DNA of 64,000 nt from contig CAMVMX010000003.1 of assembly GCA_947168665.1 (NCBI GenBank), positions 182,106 to 246,105 of the forward strand. The letters are read 5' to 3'. Made by a program: the position numbers and the translations under genes. Source of the DNA: an uncultured Bacteroidales bacterium (GTDB lineage: Bacteria; Bacteroidota; Bacteroidia; Bacteroidales; P3). This document shows positions 8,201 to 17,386 of the stretch, in pieces. Position 1 is the stretch's first letter. Each line of letters begins with the position of its first letter. The notes beneath the pieces were generated by a model. The model made no database searches. It was not told the DNA's origin and saw only the letters and a list, made by a program, of their open reading frames with translations.

Positions 8201-11200
8201 ACTCCTTGGATGTGGAAGAGCCTGATAACGCGGAGATAACGTTAGACACCATCAGGCCCTCATCCCCTGGCAGTATTGCCAAAGGGGACAGGATACAGCT
8301 GATTGCGAGTTCCGCGGACACCAACGTCAACTGGGACTTTGTGGACACTCGCGCCAGAATCCGGTTCTGGTGTGACAGTCTGGCCGACACCATGACGGTC
8401 TGGACCCCCGGACTGAAAAAAATCCTGCACCCCGCCGGGCATATCTGGGGCGACACCACCTACCAGCGGCTGTTCGGCCCGCTGTATAACGGTTGGGGGC
8501 AGTTCGCCTATCATCCTCGCGATTCACGGAACCCGCTGATTGTGCTGGACAGTCTGATTGCAGCGAGACACATGCTGACGGGCAACGAGAGCCAGGCCGA
8601 GCAGGATGAGATGGAGAATCAAATCAGAACCCCTCTTTCCCAAGATGATTTCGACACTGCCGACATTGATGACTTTAGCAACAGCCACGGCAGCCTATGC
8701 GCCCCCCTCTCGAATGCCTCCTGCTGGGTGGAGATGACCGCGGATGCTGAACACAATCGTTGGGTGGCATTCGGCGCGCAGAACAGCATCGGGCGGGACA
8801 CGATGAGCAATATGATGCAGGAAGAATGGTACAACGCCACTGCCGCCAGTTCCTCCGACATCAGCCAACCCTCCACCTCTCACCACGATGACGCGGTGCC
8901 GCCCACTGCCCCTGACGGCACCCCCGCCAAGGCCATAGTCAAGGTGAACAGCAGCAGCAACCACAGCTATACGGTCAGTGCGCTGGCGTTCAGCACAGCA
9001 TACAGCCATGGGAACAGCAGCATCGAGACGGACTACATTGACATGAACGGCGACCACTACCCCGACATTGTCGGAACTGGCTATGTGCAGTACCGTCAGC
9101 AATGGGGCGGTTTGGGCAGCGTGAAAGGTCTGCCTTTCGGCATTTGCAATGTGACGACTTCTGTAACCAACAGTGCCGGCGCCAGTTTCGGAGCATCGCC
9201 TGTCGCACACTATCGAACGGCATCCCCGAAACCGGCCCTGGCCAAGTTCACATTGTCGGGTGACGGCAGCAGCGTGAATGGCGACTTTAACATCGGCTGG
9301 GACCACGCCTCTTCCTCTTGGACGGATGTCAACGGCGACGGGCTGCCCGATTATGTGACCAACGAAGGCCTCGTCAGGCTCAACACAGGATACGGCTTCT
9401 TGGGAGAGGAAGACTGGAACTTCACGTCCGACCACGCCCTCCATTCGGGGATGAGCGCGTCGGGGACGGCCAGCGTGGGCATTCCCATAACCAATATTGC
9501 ACAAGGCAGCATACAACTGGGTGTCGGACTCAGCCGGTCGGTCAACCGGACCGACCATACTCTGATGGACATCAACGGCGACGGGTTGCCCGACCTGGTA
9601 TGGCGCAACGTCCTGGATCTACACGCCATCCATAGCTGGCGCGATGTGCTTGACCCCCGGGACTCCATCCATGTGCGATTCAATCTCGGCAACGGACGGT
9701 GGTCAGATACGGTATACGACATGAATATCAATAACTTCAACTGGTCTGAGGCGTACAACGAGTCGCTCAACATTGGGGCGACAGTGGGTTTCACCGTCGT
9801 GGGTCTCAAGGCCACGGTCGGCGTCAATGGCACCCCCTGCAGCCATGGGACCAACCGCGACCGTATGCAGTTGGTGGATGTCAACGGCGACGGGCTGCCA
9901 GACTTGGTCACGTCCGACAGGGAAGACAGAATCACGGTCCGGTATAACACGGGCGGCAGGACAAACCTCCTGAGGAAGGTGACCAACTATACCGGCAGCG
10001 AAATCCACCTCGGCTACACGCTTTCCATCCCTGACTACCGGCAGCCTTCGCGCACCTGGCTCATGGACAGGGTGGCCACCCACGACCCCCACAACCCCAA
10101 CGGTGGCGACACATCCGTCACCGTGTTTGAATACAGCAACCCGAACTACAACCGTTTTGAACGCACCTTCTTCGGCTACGGCACGATAGTGACCAAACAG
10201 ATAGACCCGGCCGAGGGCAGTGTCTACCGCCAGGAGGAACGGGACTTCTGCAACACCAACGTCCTGAACAGGGGCCGGATAATGCGGACCCTCATCTCCG
10301 ACGGCGAAGGCAACAAATACATCGAGAAGGTGTATCAGTATGACTATGCCGCTTATGACGGAGGCGAACCGGACACCTGCACGGGCAACGCCTACAGCAT
10401 CGGCGACCGCATGGTAACCCGGTATTATGAGGGCGCCGCCAATCCCGGCTTGACGGTGGCCGAGACCTACCGCTACGACCGCTACCACAATGTGGTCACG
10501 TACATTGACGAGGGCGACACAGCCCGCGGCGACGACGGCCTGACGGCGGTCTTTACCTACTACGCCGACCAGTTGAACAACCTCGTCGGCCTGCGCGAGA
10601 GCTACAGTGTCACACCTACGGGCAGCACCTCCCCCCAGAGGGCGGCATGGTACGGATACAACCCCCAAGGCAGGCTGATACTGCAGACCCAGGGCATCGG
10701 CTCAACCGTATCCACATACGAATTCGAATACGAGCCGACCTACGGCAACCTTGTAAAAAGCATCCTGCCACGGAACAAGAACAACCAGCAGATGGAGTAT
10801 CTCTACACCTACGACGACTGGGTGCACACCTATCCGGTCCGTATCGAGAACTCCTTCTTCGACACCACAGCGACAACCTACGACTACCGCTTCGGGAAAC
10901 CGCTGACGGTGACCGACCCAAGCGGCAGCACGATGGCCTACACCTATGACTGTTTAGGACGCCTCACCTCGGTCCGCTCGCCCAAAGATACCGCCGACCT
11001 CTCCACGGTAAGGAACTTCTACTATGCGGACGGGCGCTGCCATCCCGGCAGTTGCAGCCATGCCGGCGGAGGGCTCCTGCCGTTCTGCGGCAGCGGCATG
11101 AACCACTCACGGCCATACGCCGTGACCGAACACTTCGACGACAGGGGGAGGCTGATAACGCGGACAGTTGTCATAGCGGACGGTTTCGGGCGTGTGCTGC

Positions 11201-14124
11201 AGACCAAGAAAGGGCTGACCGCAGACGGGGAGGAGCGGATGCAGGTGTCTGGGCACACGGTGGTTGACGCCTTCGGGCGCACCGTCAGGCAGTACGACCC
11301 GTTCACCGTGGCCGACACCTCCCTCGGCACGCTGGGCCGCTTCGAGACCTACAGGGACTCCTCCGCCACGGTCGCCGCCTACGACGTGCTGGACCGCACG
11401 ACGAGCACCGAGCGGCCGCTCGGCGTGACGACCCGGGCAGCCTACAGCATCGGGGACGACCAGAGCGGGCACCGCCGTTTCGTCACAGCCATGACCGACC
11501 CCAACGGCAACGTCACCACGCAGTATGCCGACCATGAGGGGAGGAAGGTGCAGGTGACCGACGCCAGCAATGGAGTCACGCTGATGCACTACGACAACCT
11601 CGGGCAGCTGGCATGGACGAGGGATCCCGAGGGGTTCACTACCACCTACGACTATGACATGCTCGGCAGGATGACGAAACGGGTCCATCCCGATGCGGGC
11701 GAGACCCGCTACACCTACGACCCCGCGGGCAATCTGGTAAAGGAGCGGAACCCTCTGGGCGAAATAAATTATGACTACACATACTATAGACTGTTAAAGA
11801 AGCGTTACAGCAACATGACGGGCAACGACGTGACATACACATACGGGACCACGGGGACAGGCCGCGGGCGCATCACAAAAATCGAGGACGGCGCGGGCAT
11901 GCAGGAGATGGCATACGACGCGCTGGGCAATGTGACGGACGAGACGCGCACCATAGCCCTGCCGCAGCACAGCGAGGTGTACCGGTTCAGGATGCTTTAC
12001 GAGTACGACAGCTGGGGACGTATGCTCACGATGACCTACCCCGACAATGAGAAGATAACCTACACCTACCAGTGGGGCGGCGACCTGCGTGCTATGCACG
12101 GGAACAAGAACGGGGATTGTCGTACCTACATCAAAGGGACGTTCTACAATACGTATGGCCAGAAAGAATATGTTGACTATGGCAATGCCACAAGTGTCCA
12201 CTATACATACGACGCGTTGCACCGGCTTGTCAACCTCAAGAGCCGTGATTATAACGGAACCCTGATGCAGAACATTGACTACGCTTTCGATGGCGCGGAC
12301 AACATCAACGCGGTCTACAACGTGGCCCCGGCGCTGGCAGGACTTGGCGGCACCTACGCCAACATGTACACCTACGACAGACTGAACCGCCTTGTGCAAT
12401 CAGGAGAGATCGAGGGCAACCGGTACTGGCAGACTATGGAGTACAGCCCGTCGGGAAGGCCCATGCACAAGATGACCCAGGCCTCGGCCTCATATCCAAT
12501 CAATACAGACATCTACTACGGATACTGTCCCGGGCGCCATCCCCATGCCCCGAAACGGATACTCGACATGGGCAGACAGGTGATGAGCGAACTGCTTTGG
12601 GACGAGGCCGGAAACCTCGGACAAGTGAACAAGGCGAAGGGCTCCGTCTACGACGACACGCGCTTCCTGTTCTGGACGGAGGACAACCGGCTACACACCG
12701 TGGCCGACGGCCAGTTCTACAGCTACTATGCCTACGACCATGCCGGGGAGAGGGCGATAAAGCTGGCGGGCAAAAGCGTCGTCATCGATGTCAATGCCGA
12801 CCTGATGAGTACGGCAAGTACGCTGTCGGAGATAACTGTATACCCGTCACCCTACATGGTGCTGACCAACAAGGGGTATACCAAGCACTACTATGCGGGG
12901 GGCGACAGGGTGTGCGCCCGCGTGGGAGGAGGGGGGCTGCCGGTGCCAGCAGTTGTCACCTCGTTGTCGGACAGGGCCAATGAACTTTTCAGGGATTGCC
13001 AGACGCAATGCCTTGGCCGGAGGCTCGACAGCGACAATCCTGCGTGCATCCACGGAATGGGCTGGGATGACGAAATAATCAGAACCCCGATAGAGGGCAG
13101 CCCGAAACTGCTGAAACCCAGCCTCACGATTGAAATCTCGTCCTTTGTCGGGAAGATGGCATACTATGCCACCCATAACGACTCTGAACCCGATGTTTAT
13201 TATTATCACTCCGACCATCTTGGCAGTGCGAGCTGGATTACCGACGCGTCGGGGAGAGCCGTGCAGCACCTGCAGTACCTGCCCTATGGCGAACGCTTTG
13301 TTGACCAGCGGGTATCCGGCTACAATGAGCGATTCACCTTCACAGGGAAAGAACGCGACGAGGAGACAGGGTACGGCTATTTCGGCGCGAGGTATATGGA
13401 CCACGAGCTGACGACCATGTGGCTGAGTGTTGATCCGATGGCGGACAAGTACCCTGGCATATCACCGTATGCCTATTGTGCTTGGAATCCTGTGAAGTTG
13501 GTGGATCCGGATGGAGAAGAAATCTATTATTGTGAAAGAGGTTCAATCTATGTATATAGCAAAAATACTGATGGGACATATGGATTTTACAACAAAGAAA
13601 CGGGAGAAATATATTCAGGTGATAATCTAAGATATGTCGATAATTTGATTTGTGCATTAGATAAACTTAAAGAAGGAAGATATGGTCGGAATATTGTAGA
13701 TTTTTTCGAAAGGACCATTAATGACATAATCATAAACCCTGGTGAAGAGAATCTTTTTGATACAGACAAGGAGATGATTGAGTGGAACGACAGTAAAGAG
13801 AGTCAGATACCTACAGGAAATAATCCTAATAAAAAGAACTATATGACAAAAACCCCAACGTATGTGTCACTTGGGCATGAGTTAAAGCACGCCCAAGATT
13901 ATCTAAGGGCCCCCGAATCATTTAAAAAGAAAGGTATGGCTTTGAAAGAGATAAGTGCTATGATTACAGAAAATCTCATCAGAATGGAACATAATATTCC
14001 ACAACGGACATATTACGATCGTAATGCGTCCATTCCGGCGTTGGTTTTTCCATTATCATATTCCGACGTGTTTGACTTTGGGAGGATATATGATAGTTTC
14101 GCCAACCACAACTTCTTTAAATAA
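5224..14124 (+). CDS. Giant RHS/SpvB/VCBS lipoprotein with metalloprotease-like tip (polymorphic toxin)
   Basis: The 2966-residue protein begins with a lipoprotein signal (lipobox LAGC, Cys26). From about 221 comes an SpvB-like domain (IRIPAGRSGMQPNLSVNYSS, GWLGVGWDL). Six FG-GAP/VCBS calcium-type repeats follow (DLDGDGLADKV at ~635, DVNGDGVTDLV ~718, DMNGDHYPDIV ~1271, DVNGDGLPDYV ~1367, DINGDGLPDLV ~1448, DVNGDGLPDLV ~1551). YD repeats fill ~1820-2505, and the RHS core signature is at ~2658-2725 (DHLGSASWITD, GKERDEETGYGYFGARYMD). This is the layout of Tc-toxin B/C-type and RHS polymorphic toxins, whose shell encloses the C-terminal tip. The tip (after VDPDGEE, ~2761-2966) is much more AT-rich than the core and holds HELKH (2885-2889), a zinc-protease HExxH motif like M91-type effectors. 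A candidate immunity gene follows 10 bases downstream. Cargo toxicity and the delivery route are inferred, not shown. Confidence 0.85.
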   Translation: MVMHKTNIVYRIVIICGMALAMLAGCRHPQQGRVAELSSPRHEETTPIEETSNIISEMRRPDVKIHVKRGQPLAMQTDGLVLTAVDAAVQREADYSVTSLVGEELPPLPQGMMNMTAATAGYRLLPGGEHFLPYAELRMTYDPERLPEGYTPDDIYTSFYDTATLAWVRLERVEVDTVNHEIVSLTTHFTDFINELLKAPEMPETQAFVPTAMNDLEAVSPLDGLALITPPEANNEGTANLYYPIRIPAGRSGMQPNLSVNYSSSSGNGWLGVGWDLSVPSITLDTRWGVPRYNAVYETEIYLLGGEQLITRDDNGAPRPMPHRTNNQTLRSALGDNVRFYARTGDAHDSIIRHNTSTSSYWWEVVDRNGVTHYYGHYPDNALNTDYETTLKDGHGNIAKWMLAESRDTYGNWVRYYYDVVTTEGTVPGKQIYLAKIEYTGNNSDSGKYSVNFIRKKRNSQDIPVSCNLGFKEATDQELCYITVNMGEDEIAGYFFEKENTYKSNFKTRLKSIYMTANGAGELIKWCNGDPVDSNAYTNRQDFQYYDAPSAHALFSDNYESAVGLDDISAFLRNANFRADSVVTTTALGLTQSSNWSVGGTLGVGLGANVSKTTSSIGGNYHWSENSSESLVTLADLDGDGLADKVYKRFNTVYWRKQNVSTDSNLSFGEEKEICGIDHFLVENGKTSTLGVQADVRGIASGSSSWTNTTSTTSTYFADVNGDGVTDLVVDGQVYFNRIVDGEPRFSRYVEPPHEEEEDEPETRQPVCDSIIFDGEVSDSVACDRVWVLDTGLQQPVDSAAAMEVYQNYQPDEDHAVAIARNDSGQYYVCYFHAEIDCSRKNLAARGVPNTESVRVWVAPNSGTADVSCAVIYSQDTNAGRRRHADGVTYVVQHSKGVEPANGYRLHSTQDVIIDTHYFCASCQGNGVLNNTYTIAVDSGDILMFRLQSMDDKQFDMVSDIISIYLNGIPYSSSSSFVLTDRNYFEAPYDGHYSLDVEEPDNAEITLDTIRPSSPGSIAKGDRIQLIASSADTNVNWDFVDTRARIRFWCDSLADTMTVWTPGLKKILHPAGHIWGDTTYQRLFGPLYNGWGQFAYHPRDSRNPLIVLDSLIAARHMLTGNESQAEQDEMENQIRTPLSQDDFDTADIDDFSNSHGSLCAPLSNASCWVEMTADAEHNRWVAFGAQNSIGRDTMSNMMQEEWYNATAASSSDISQPSTSHHDDAVPPTAPDGTPAKAIVKVNSSSNHSYTVSALAFSTAYSHGNSSIETDYIDMNGDHYPDIVGTGYVQYRQQWGGLGSVKGLPFGICNVTTSVTNSAGASFGASPVAHYRTASPKPALAKFTLSGDGSSVNGDFNIGWDHASSSWTDVNGDGLPDYVTNEGLVRLNTGYGFLGEEDWNFTSDHALHSGMSASGTASVGIPITNIAQGSIQLGVGLSRSVNRTDHTLMDINGDGLPDLVWRNVLDLHAIHSWRDVLDPRDSIHVRFNLGNGRWSDTVYDMNINNFNWSEAYNESLNIGATVGFTVVGLKATVGVNGTPCSHGTNRDRMQLVDVNGDGLPDLVTSDREDRITVRYNTGGRTNLLRKVTNYTGSEIHLGYTLSIPDYRQPSRTWLMDRVATHDPHNPNGGDTSVTVFEYSNPNYNRFERTFFGYGTIVTKQIDPAEGSVYRQEERDFCNTNVLNRGRIMRTLISDGEGNKYIEKVYQYDYAAYDGGEPDTCTGNAYSIGDRMVTRYYEGAANPGLTVAETYRYDRYHNVVTYIDEGDTARGDDGLTAVFTYYADQLNNLVGLRESYSVTPTGSTSPQRAAWYGYNPQGRLILQTQGIGSTVSTYEFEYEPTYGNLVKSILPRNKNNQQMEYLYTYDDWVHTYPVRIENSFFDTTATTYDYRFGKPLTVTDPSGSTMAYTYDCLGRLTSVRSPKDTADLSTVRNFYYADGRCHPGSCSHAGGGLLPFCGSGMNHSRPYAVTEHFDDRGRLITRTVVIADGFGRVLQTKKGLTADGEERMQVSGHTVVDAFGRTVRQYDPFTVADTSLGTLGRFETYRDSSATVAAYDVLDRTTSTERPLGVTTRAAYSIGDDQSGHRRFVTAMTDPNGNVTTQYADHEGRKVQVTDASNGVTLMHYDNLGQLAWTRDPEGFTTTYDYDMLGRMTKRVHPDAGETRYTYDPAGNLVKERNPLGEINYDYTYYRLLKKRYSNMTGNDVTYTYGTTGTGRGRITKIEDGAGMQEMAYDALGNVTDETRTIALPQHSEVYRFRMLYEYDSWGRMLTMTYPDNEKITYTYQWGGDLRAMHGNKNGDCRTYIKGTFYNTYGQKEYVDYGNATSVHYTYDALHRLVNLKSRDYNGTLMQNIDYAFDGADNINAVYNVAPALAGLGGTYANMYTYDRLNRLVQSGEIEGNRYWQTMEYSPSGRPMHKMTQASASYPINTDIYYGYCPGRHPHAPKRILDMGRQVMSELLWDEAGNLGQVNKAKGSVYDDTRFLFWTEDNRLHTVADGQFYSYYAYDHAGERAIKLAGKSVVIDVNADLMSTASTLSEITVYPSPYMVLTNKGYTKHYYAGGDRVCARVGGGGLPVPAVVTSLSDRANELFRDCQTQCLGRRLDSDNPACIHGMGWDDEIIRTPIEGSPKLLKPSLTIEISSFVGKMAYYATHNDSEPDVYYYHSDHLGSASWITDASGRAVQHLQYLPYGERFVDQRVSGYNERFTFTGKERDEETGYGYFGARYMDHELTTMWLSVDPMADKYPGISPYAYCAWNPVKLVDPDGEEIYYCERGSIYVYSKNTDGTYGFYNKETGEIYSGDNLRYVDNLICALDKLKEGRYGRNIVDFFERTINDIIINPGEENLFDTDKEMIEWNDSKESQIPTGNNPNKKNYMTKTPTYVSLGHELKHAQDYLRAPESFKKKGMALKEISAMITENLIRMEHNIPQRTYYDRNASIPALVFPLSYSDVFDFGRIYDSFANHNFFK

Positions 14125-14134
14125 CAAACTAAGA

Positions 14135-14719
14135 ATGAAAAATCTATTGTTCATTTTATTGGAAGTCTCTATAATAGCTATTAGCATTGGGTGTACCAAT
14201 CAGAATATGGCGGGTATAATAAAGAATACACAGCTAAAGGCACAGAAAGAATTCATTATCCAACTCAAAACAGATATTGAACGCTATAATTTGGCAAAAA
14301 AAGATGGTATTATTGAGAAGGCAATTGATTCAATAGTATCAACAATGGCCTTACGGGAAACAGATACATTGTTCCTAATAGAAAACAGTAATCCCCCAAT
14401 GTTCGAATATCAATATTACGTCATATTGTTGAGTAACGATAATGGCTGGATAGTTTATCGAGATGGTATTGTATACGACAATTATAAACCAAGAAATGAG
14501 TCTGAGAAGAAACTGACAGATCTGGTCAGGGAATTTGATTATAAAAAGATTCGGCGATATGAGCATGAAAAACCATTGGCTTATTATGGGTCTGACGCAA
14601 GAAATAGAATAATAACCAGAATTATTGTTAAAAACAAAAAAATCGTTGATGTAAAGTCATATATAATAATGAATGACATCAATTTCTTCGAAGAAACAGG
14701 TCCTATTATCTTTGATTGA
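14135..14719 (+). CDS. Candidate immunity lipoprotein for the RHS tip
   Basis: This 194-residue AT-rich gene starts 10 bases after the RHS stop. The frame is open further upstream, to 14024 inside the RHS gene, but only the ATG at 14135 gives a proper export signal: MKNLLF, a hydrophobic run and a lipobox-like SIGC (Cys20; serine at -3 makes it weak). The mature part is charged and helix-rich at first, then strand-rich (YYVILLSNDNGWIVYRDG). I recognise no family. Position right after a polymorphic toxin tip, matching AT content and small size make it the natural immunity candidate. If so, the exported location implies the toxin acts in the periplasm or envelope. Confidence 0.6.
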   Translation: MKNLLFILLEVSIIAISIGCTNQNMAGIIKNTQLKAQKEFIIQLKTDIERYNLAKKDGIIEKAIDSIVSTMALRETDTLFLIENSNPPMFEYQYYVILLSNDNGWIVYRDGIVYDNYKPRNESEKKLTDLVREFDYKKIRRYEHEKPLAYYGSDARNRIITRIIVKNKKIVDVKSYIIMNDINFFEETGPIIFD

Positions 14720-14955
14720 TAATCAATTCTTTATAGGAGTATGTTGCATGATTCGTTTGGGTGTTGTTCGGCATTGCCCGACTCAACGTTTTTTCGCCCT
14801 CTCCCCTTGTTATTCCGTTGTAACAGATGTCCCGACCCAGCGGATGTTCGGTTCCGTTGTGGCGGATGCCCGACCCGGCGGATGTTCGACACCGTGCCGC
14901 TGGTCTGATTTGCAATCCAGCCCAACGGAGTAACGTGCAATCCTCACCAGTCTCA
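14720..14955. other. Junction between RHS cassettes
   Basis: This untranslated stretch separates the first immunity gene from the detached RHS cassette. It holds copy A of the palindromic junction repeat and an extra partial unit (cgacccagcggatgttcgg at about 14833). No gene or promoter is seen. Confidence 0.55.
14830..14945 (+). repeat. RHS-junction palindromic repeat, copy A
   Basis: It carries the unit cgacccggcggatgttcg, followed by a palindrome core CTGGTCTGATTTGCAATCCAG and cccaacggagtaac. Compared with the other copies, one base is missing in the palindrome (ctgatttg for ctggatttg). It lies directly before the conserved RHS sequence that starts at 14956. Confidence 0.75.
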
Positions 14956-15061
14956 CTACACCTACGACCCCGCGGGCAATCTGGTAAAGGAGTGGAATCC
15001 TCTGGGCGAAATAAATTATGACTACACATACTATAGACTGTTAAAGAAGCGTTACAGCAAC

Positions 15062-17374
15062 ATGACGGGCAACGACGTGACATACACATACGGGACCACG
15101 GGGACAGGCCGCGGGCGCATCACAAAAATCGAGGACGGCGCGGGCATGCAGGAGATGGCATACGACGCGCTGGGCAATGTGACGGACGAGACGCGCACCA
15201 TAGCCCTGCCGCAGCACAGCGAGGTGTACCGGTTCAGGATGCTTTACGAGTACGACAGCTGGGGACGTATGCTCACGATGACCTACCCCGACAATGAGAA
15301 GATAACCTACACCTACCAGTGGGGCGGCGACCTGTGCTCTATGACTGGCCGTAAGAACGGTGCGGTGAACAGATACGTGAGAAGCATAACTTACAACGAC
15401 TTCGGGCAGCGCAGCTCAATTGTGTATGGCAACCTGACCCGGACTGAATACGCATACGACTCGCTGCACCGGCTGACCCACCTGAGAAGCTTCTCCACAG
15501 CGGGTACGATGCAGGACATTGACTACACTTTCGACAACGCGAGCAATGTGACAAGGATTGTCAACAATGCCGGTGGTGTGAACACGCTTGGCGGTACATA
15601 CGGGAACACCTACAAATATGATGCGCTGCACAGGCTTGTTGAGTCGTATGGCGGAGGTGACATAGGGAGCTACAACACCTATCTCACCTATTCGCCATCG
15701 GGCAGACTGATGAGGAAAGACCGCGACAACAGCTCTGTCACGCTGTCGGCCTCGGTGGAAATGGCCTACGGATACTGCGACGACTACCAGCCCCATGCGG
15801 TGAAGCGTATGTTCGACTATAAAAACGGAATGCTTTATGACCTGCGCTGGGATGAAGCAGGAAACCTCGGGCAGGTGAGTATGGCCAGGCCAGATGAAAT
15901 GTTCGAGGGCGGCCGCTTCCTGTACTGGACGGAGGACAGCCGCATGCACGCCGCCGTGGATGACAGATACTATAGCTACTATGCCTACGACCACGGCGGG
16001 GAACGGAGACTGAAACTGACGGGCGACAACAAGTCGCTGGATGTGAATGCCGACTTTATGTCCTCCTATACAATACTGACCGAGCCGACCCTCTATCCCT
16101 CGGCCTATATGGTGCTGACCAACAAGGGCTATACCAAGCATTACTATGCCGGCACGGAGCGTGTGGCCGCACGTCTCGGCGGCGGTGGTTTGAATGCCCT
16201 GTGCCGCGCTGTCGGCAGCGATGAGGGGCTCCAAACGAAGGCTGATTTGCTGTTTGGCCAGAGCTTTGATCAGGTGAACAGCCGTGTGCTTCAGGAGAAC
16301 AACCTCCACTGCATAATGGGAAATGAGTTTGCAACGGAGGTGTTTGGCCACCCAATTGACGGTATTCCCAACCAGATGAAGGCTGGAACCGATCTCAATC
16401 ACGACCTGTTCAAGTATATGGTTCACTCGATGTTGGACGATTCCCAAAACGGAGAGGAAAACGAGGTGTACTTCTACCATTCCGACCACCTTGGCAGTGC
16501 CAGTTGGATAACCGACGTCAGCGGAGTGGCAGTGCAGCACATTCAGTACCTGCCATACGGCGAGCCGTACGTCAACCAGCATCCGTTTGGCTACAGTGAG
16601 CGGTTCACTTTCACCGGCAAAGAACGCGACGAGGAAACCGGCTACGGGTATTTCGCTGCGAGATACATGGATCATGAGCTGCTAAGTTCTTTTATTTCGG
16701 TTGACAGATATGCCGATAAGTATCCTTTCATCTCACCGTATGTTTATTGCGCGTGGAATTCAATGAGATTTATAGATCCAAGTGGTGATACAATAAACGT
16801 ATCAAGACTCTCAAGCACTGCATTAGGAAAATACAATGCAAATATACAAGAGCTCCAAAAAAGCCCTTTATTTTCATCGGACTATAACGTCTTACAGAAC
16901 TCAACAAAAACATACTACATTGAGGAAGGAGCTGGAAAAGGTGGTGGCGGTTCTTTTGAGCCAAATAGGTCTACTATATCTGCATCATTAGATAATTTAT
17001 ATGCAATTTCACAAGAATTGTTTCATGCGTTTCAAAGCGATTGTAATATATACTCCAATAATGATGCTTCTGTTCGCGAAACAGAAGGAGATCTTGCTGC
17101 TCAACTTGTGATGTACGACTTGGGAAGAGTTTGTCCTGCAGGGGATTGGTCTTTGCAATTGCTTTATTATGTTGGCAACAATGGTTATACAGGGATATTG
17201 ACCCCTCAATTCTCCAAAGATTTTTCTAATATGGTTGACTTAAGGATTATTTTTTATAAACAGAGAGCACTCCAAGATGGTGCACAAGCTCCCCCAAGTT
17301 ATATTCAAGCAAATTCCGGCAAACCGCCATTGGCATTACAAAGAGCAATAAGTAAAAGTCTTCAACAACACTAA
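15062..17374 (+). CDS. Orphan RHS C-terminal cassette with alternative tip
   Basis: A detached 3' portion of an RHS gene. The frame is open from 14909; homology to the large RHS gene begins at 14956, and the first ATG (15062) lies within that conserved part, so it is probably silent. Bases 14956-15334 match 11709-12087 at 377 of 379 positions; after that the two diverge but keep the same architecture: YD repeats, then DHLGSASWITDVSG and GKERDEETGYGYFAARYMD (the RHS core end). The tip starts after FIDPSGD (about 16785) and is AT-rich. It contains SQELFHAFQ and a later ETEGDLAAQ. This resembles a zinc-protease helix but with glutamine in place of the first histidine. It has no signal peptide, SpvB or VCBS part. 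Expression would need recombination with the upstream gene. Confidence 0.7.
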   Translation: MTGNDVTYTYGTTGTGRGRITKIEDGAGMQEMAYDALGNVTDETRTIALPQHSEVYRFRMLYEYDSWGRMLTMTYPDNEKITYTYQWGGDLCSMTGRKNGAVNRYVRSITYNDFGQRSSIVYGNLTRTEYAYDSLHRLTHLRSFSTAGTMQDIDYTFDNASNVTRIVNNAGGVNTLGGTYGNTYKYDALHRLVESYGGGDIGSYNTYLTYSPSGRLMRKDRDNSSVTLSASVEMAYGYCDDYQPHAVKRMFDYKNGMLYDLRWDEAGNLGQVSMARPDEMFEGGRFLYWTEDSRMHAAVDDRYYSYYAYDHGGERRLKLTGDNKSLDVNADFMSSYTILTEPTLYPSAYMVLTNKGYTKHYYAGTERVAARLGGGGLNALCRAVGSDEGLQTKADLLFGQSFDQVNSRVLQENNLHCIMGNEFATEVFGHPIDGIPNQMKAGTDLNHDLFKYMVHSMLDDSQNGEENEVYFYHSDHLGSASWITDVSGVAVQHIQYLPYGEPYVNQHPFGYSERFTFTGKERDEETGYGYFAARYMDHELLSSFISVDRYADKYPFISPYVYCAWNSMRFIDPSGDTINVSRLSSTALGKYNANIQELQKSPLFSSDYNVLQNSTKTYYIEEGAGKGGGGSFEPNRSTISASLDNLYAISQELFHAFQSDCNIYSNNDASVRETEGDLAAQLVMYDLGRVCPAGDWSLQLLYYVGNNGYTGILTPQFSKDFSNMVDLRIIFYKQRALQDGAQAPPSYIQANSGKPPLALQRAISKSLQQH

Positions 17375-17386
17375 TAAACATGAGCC

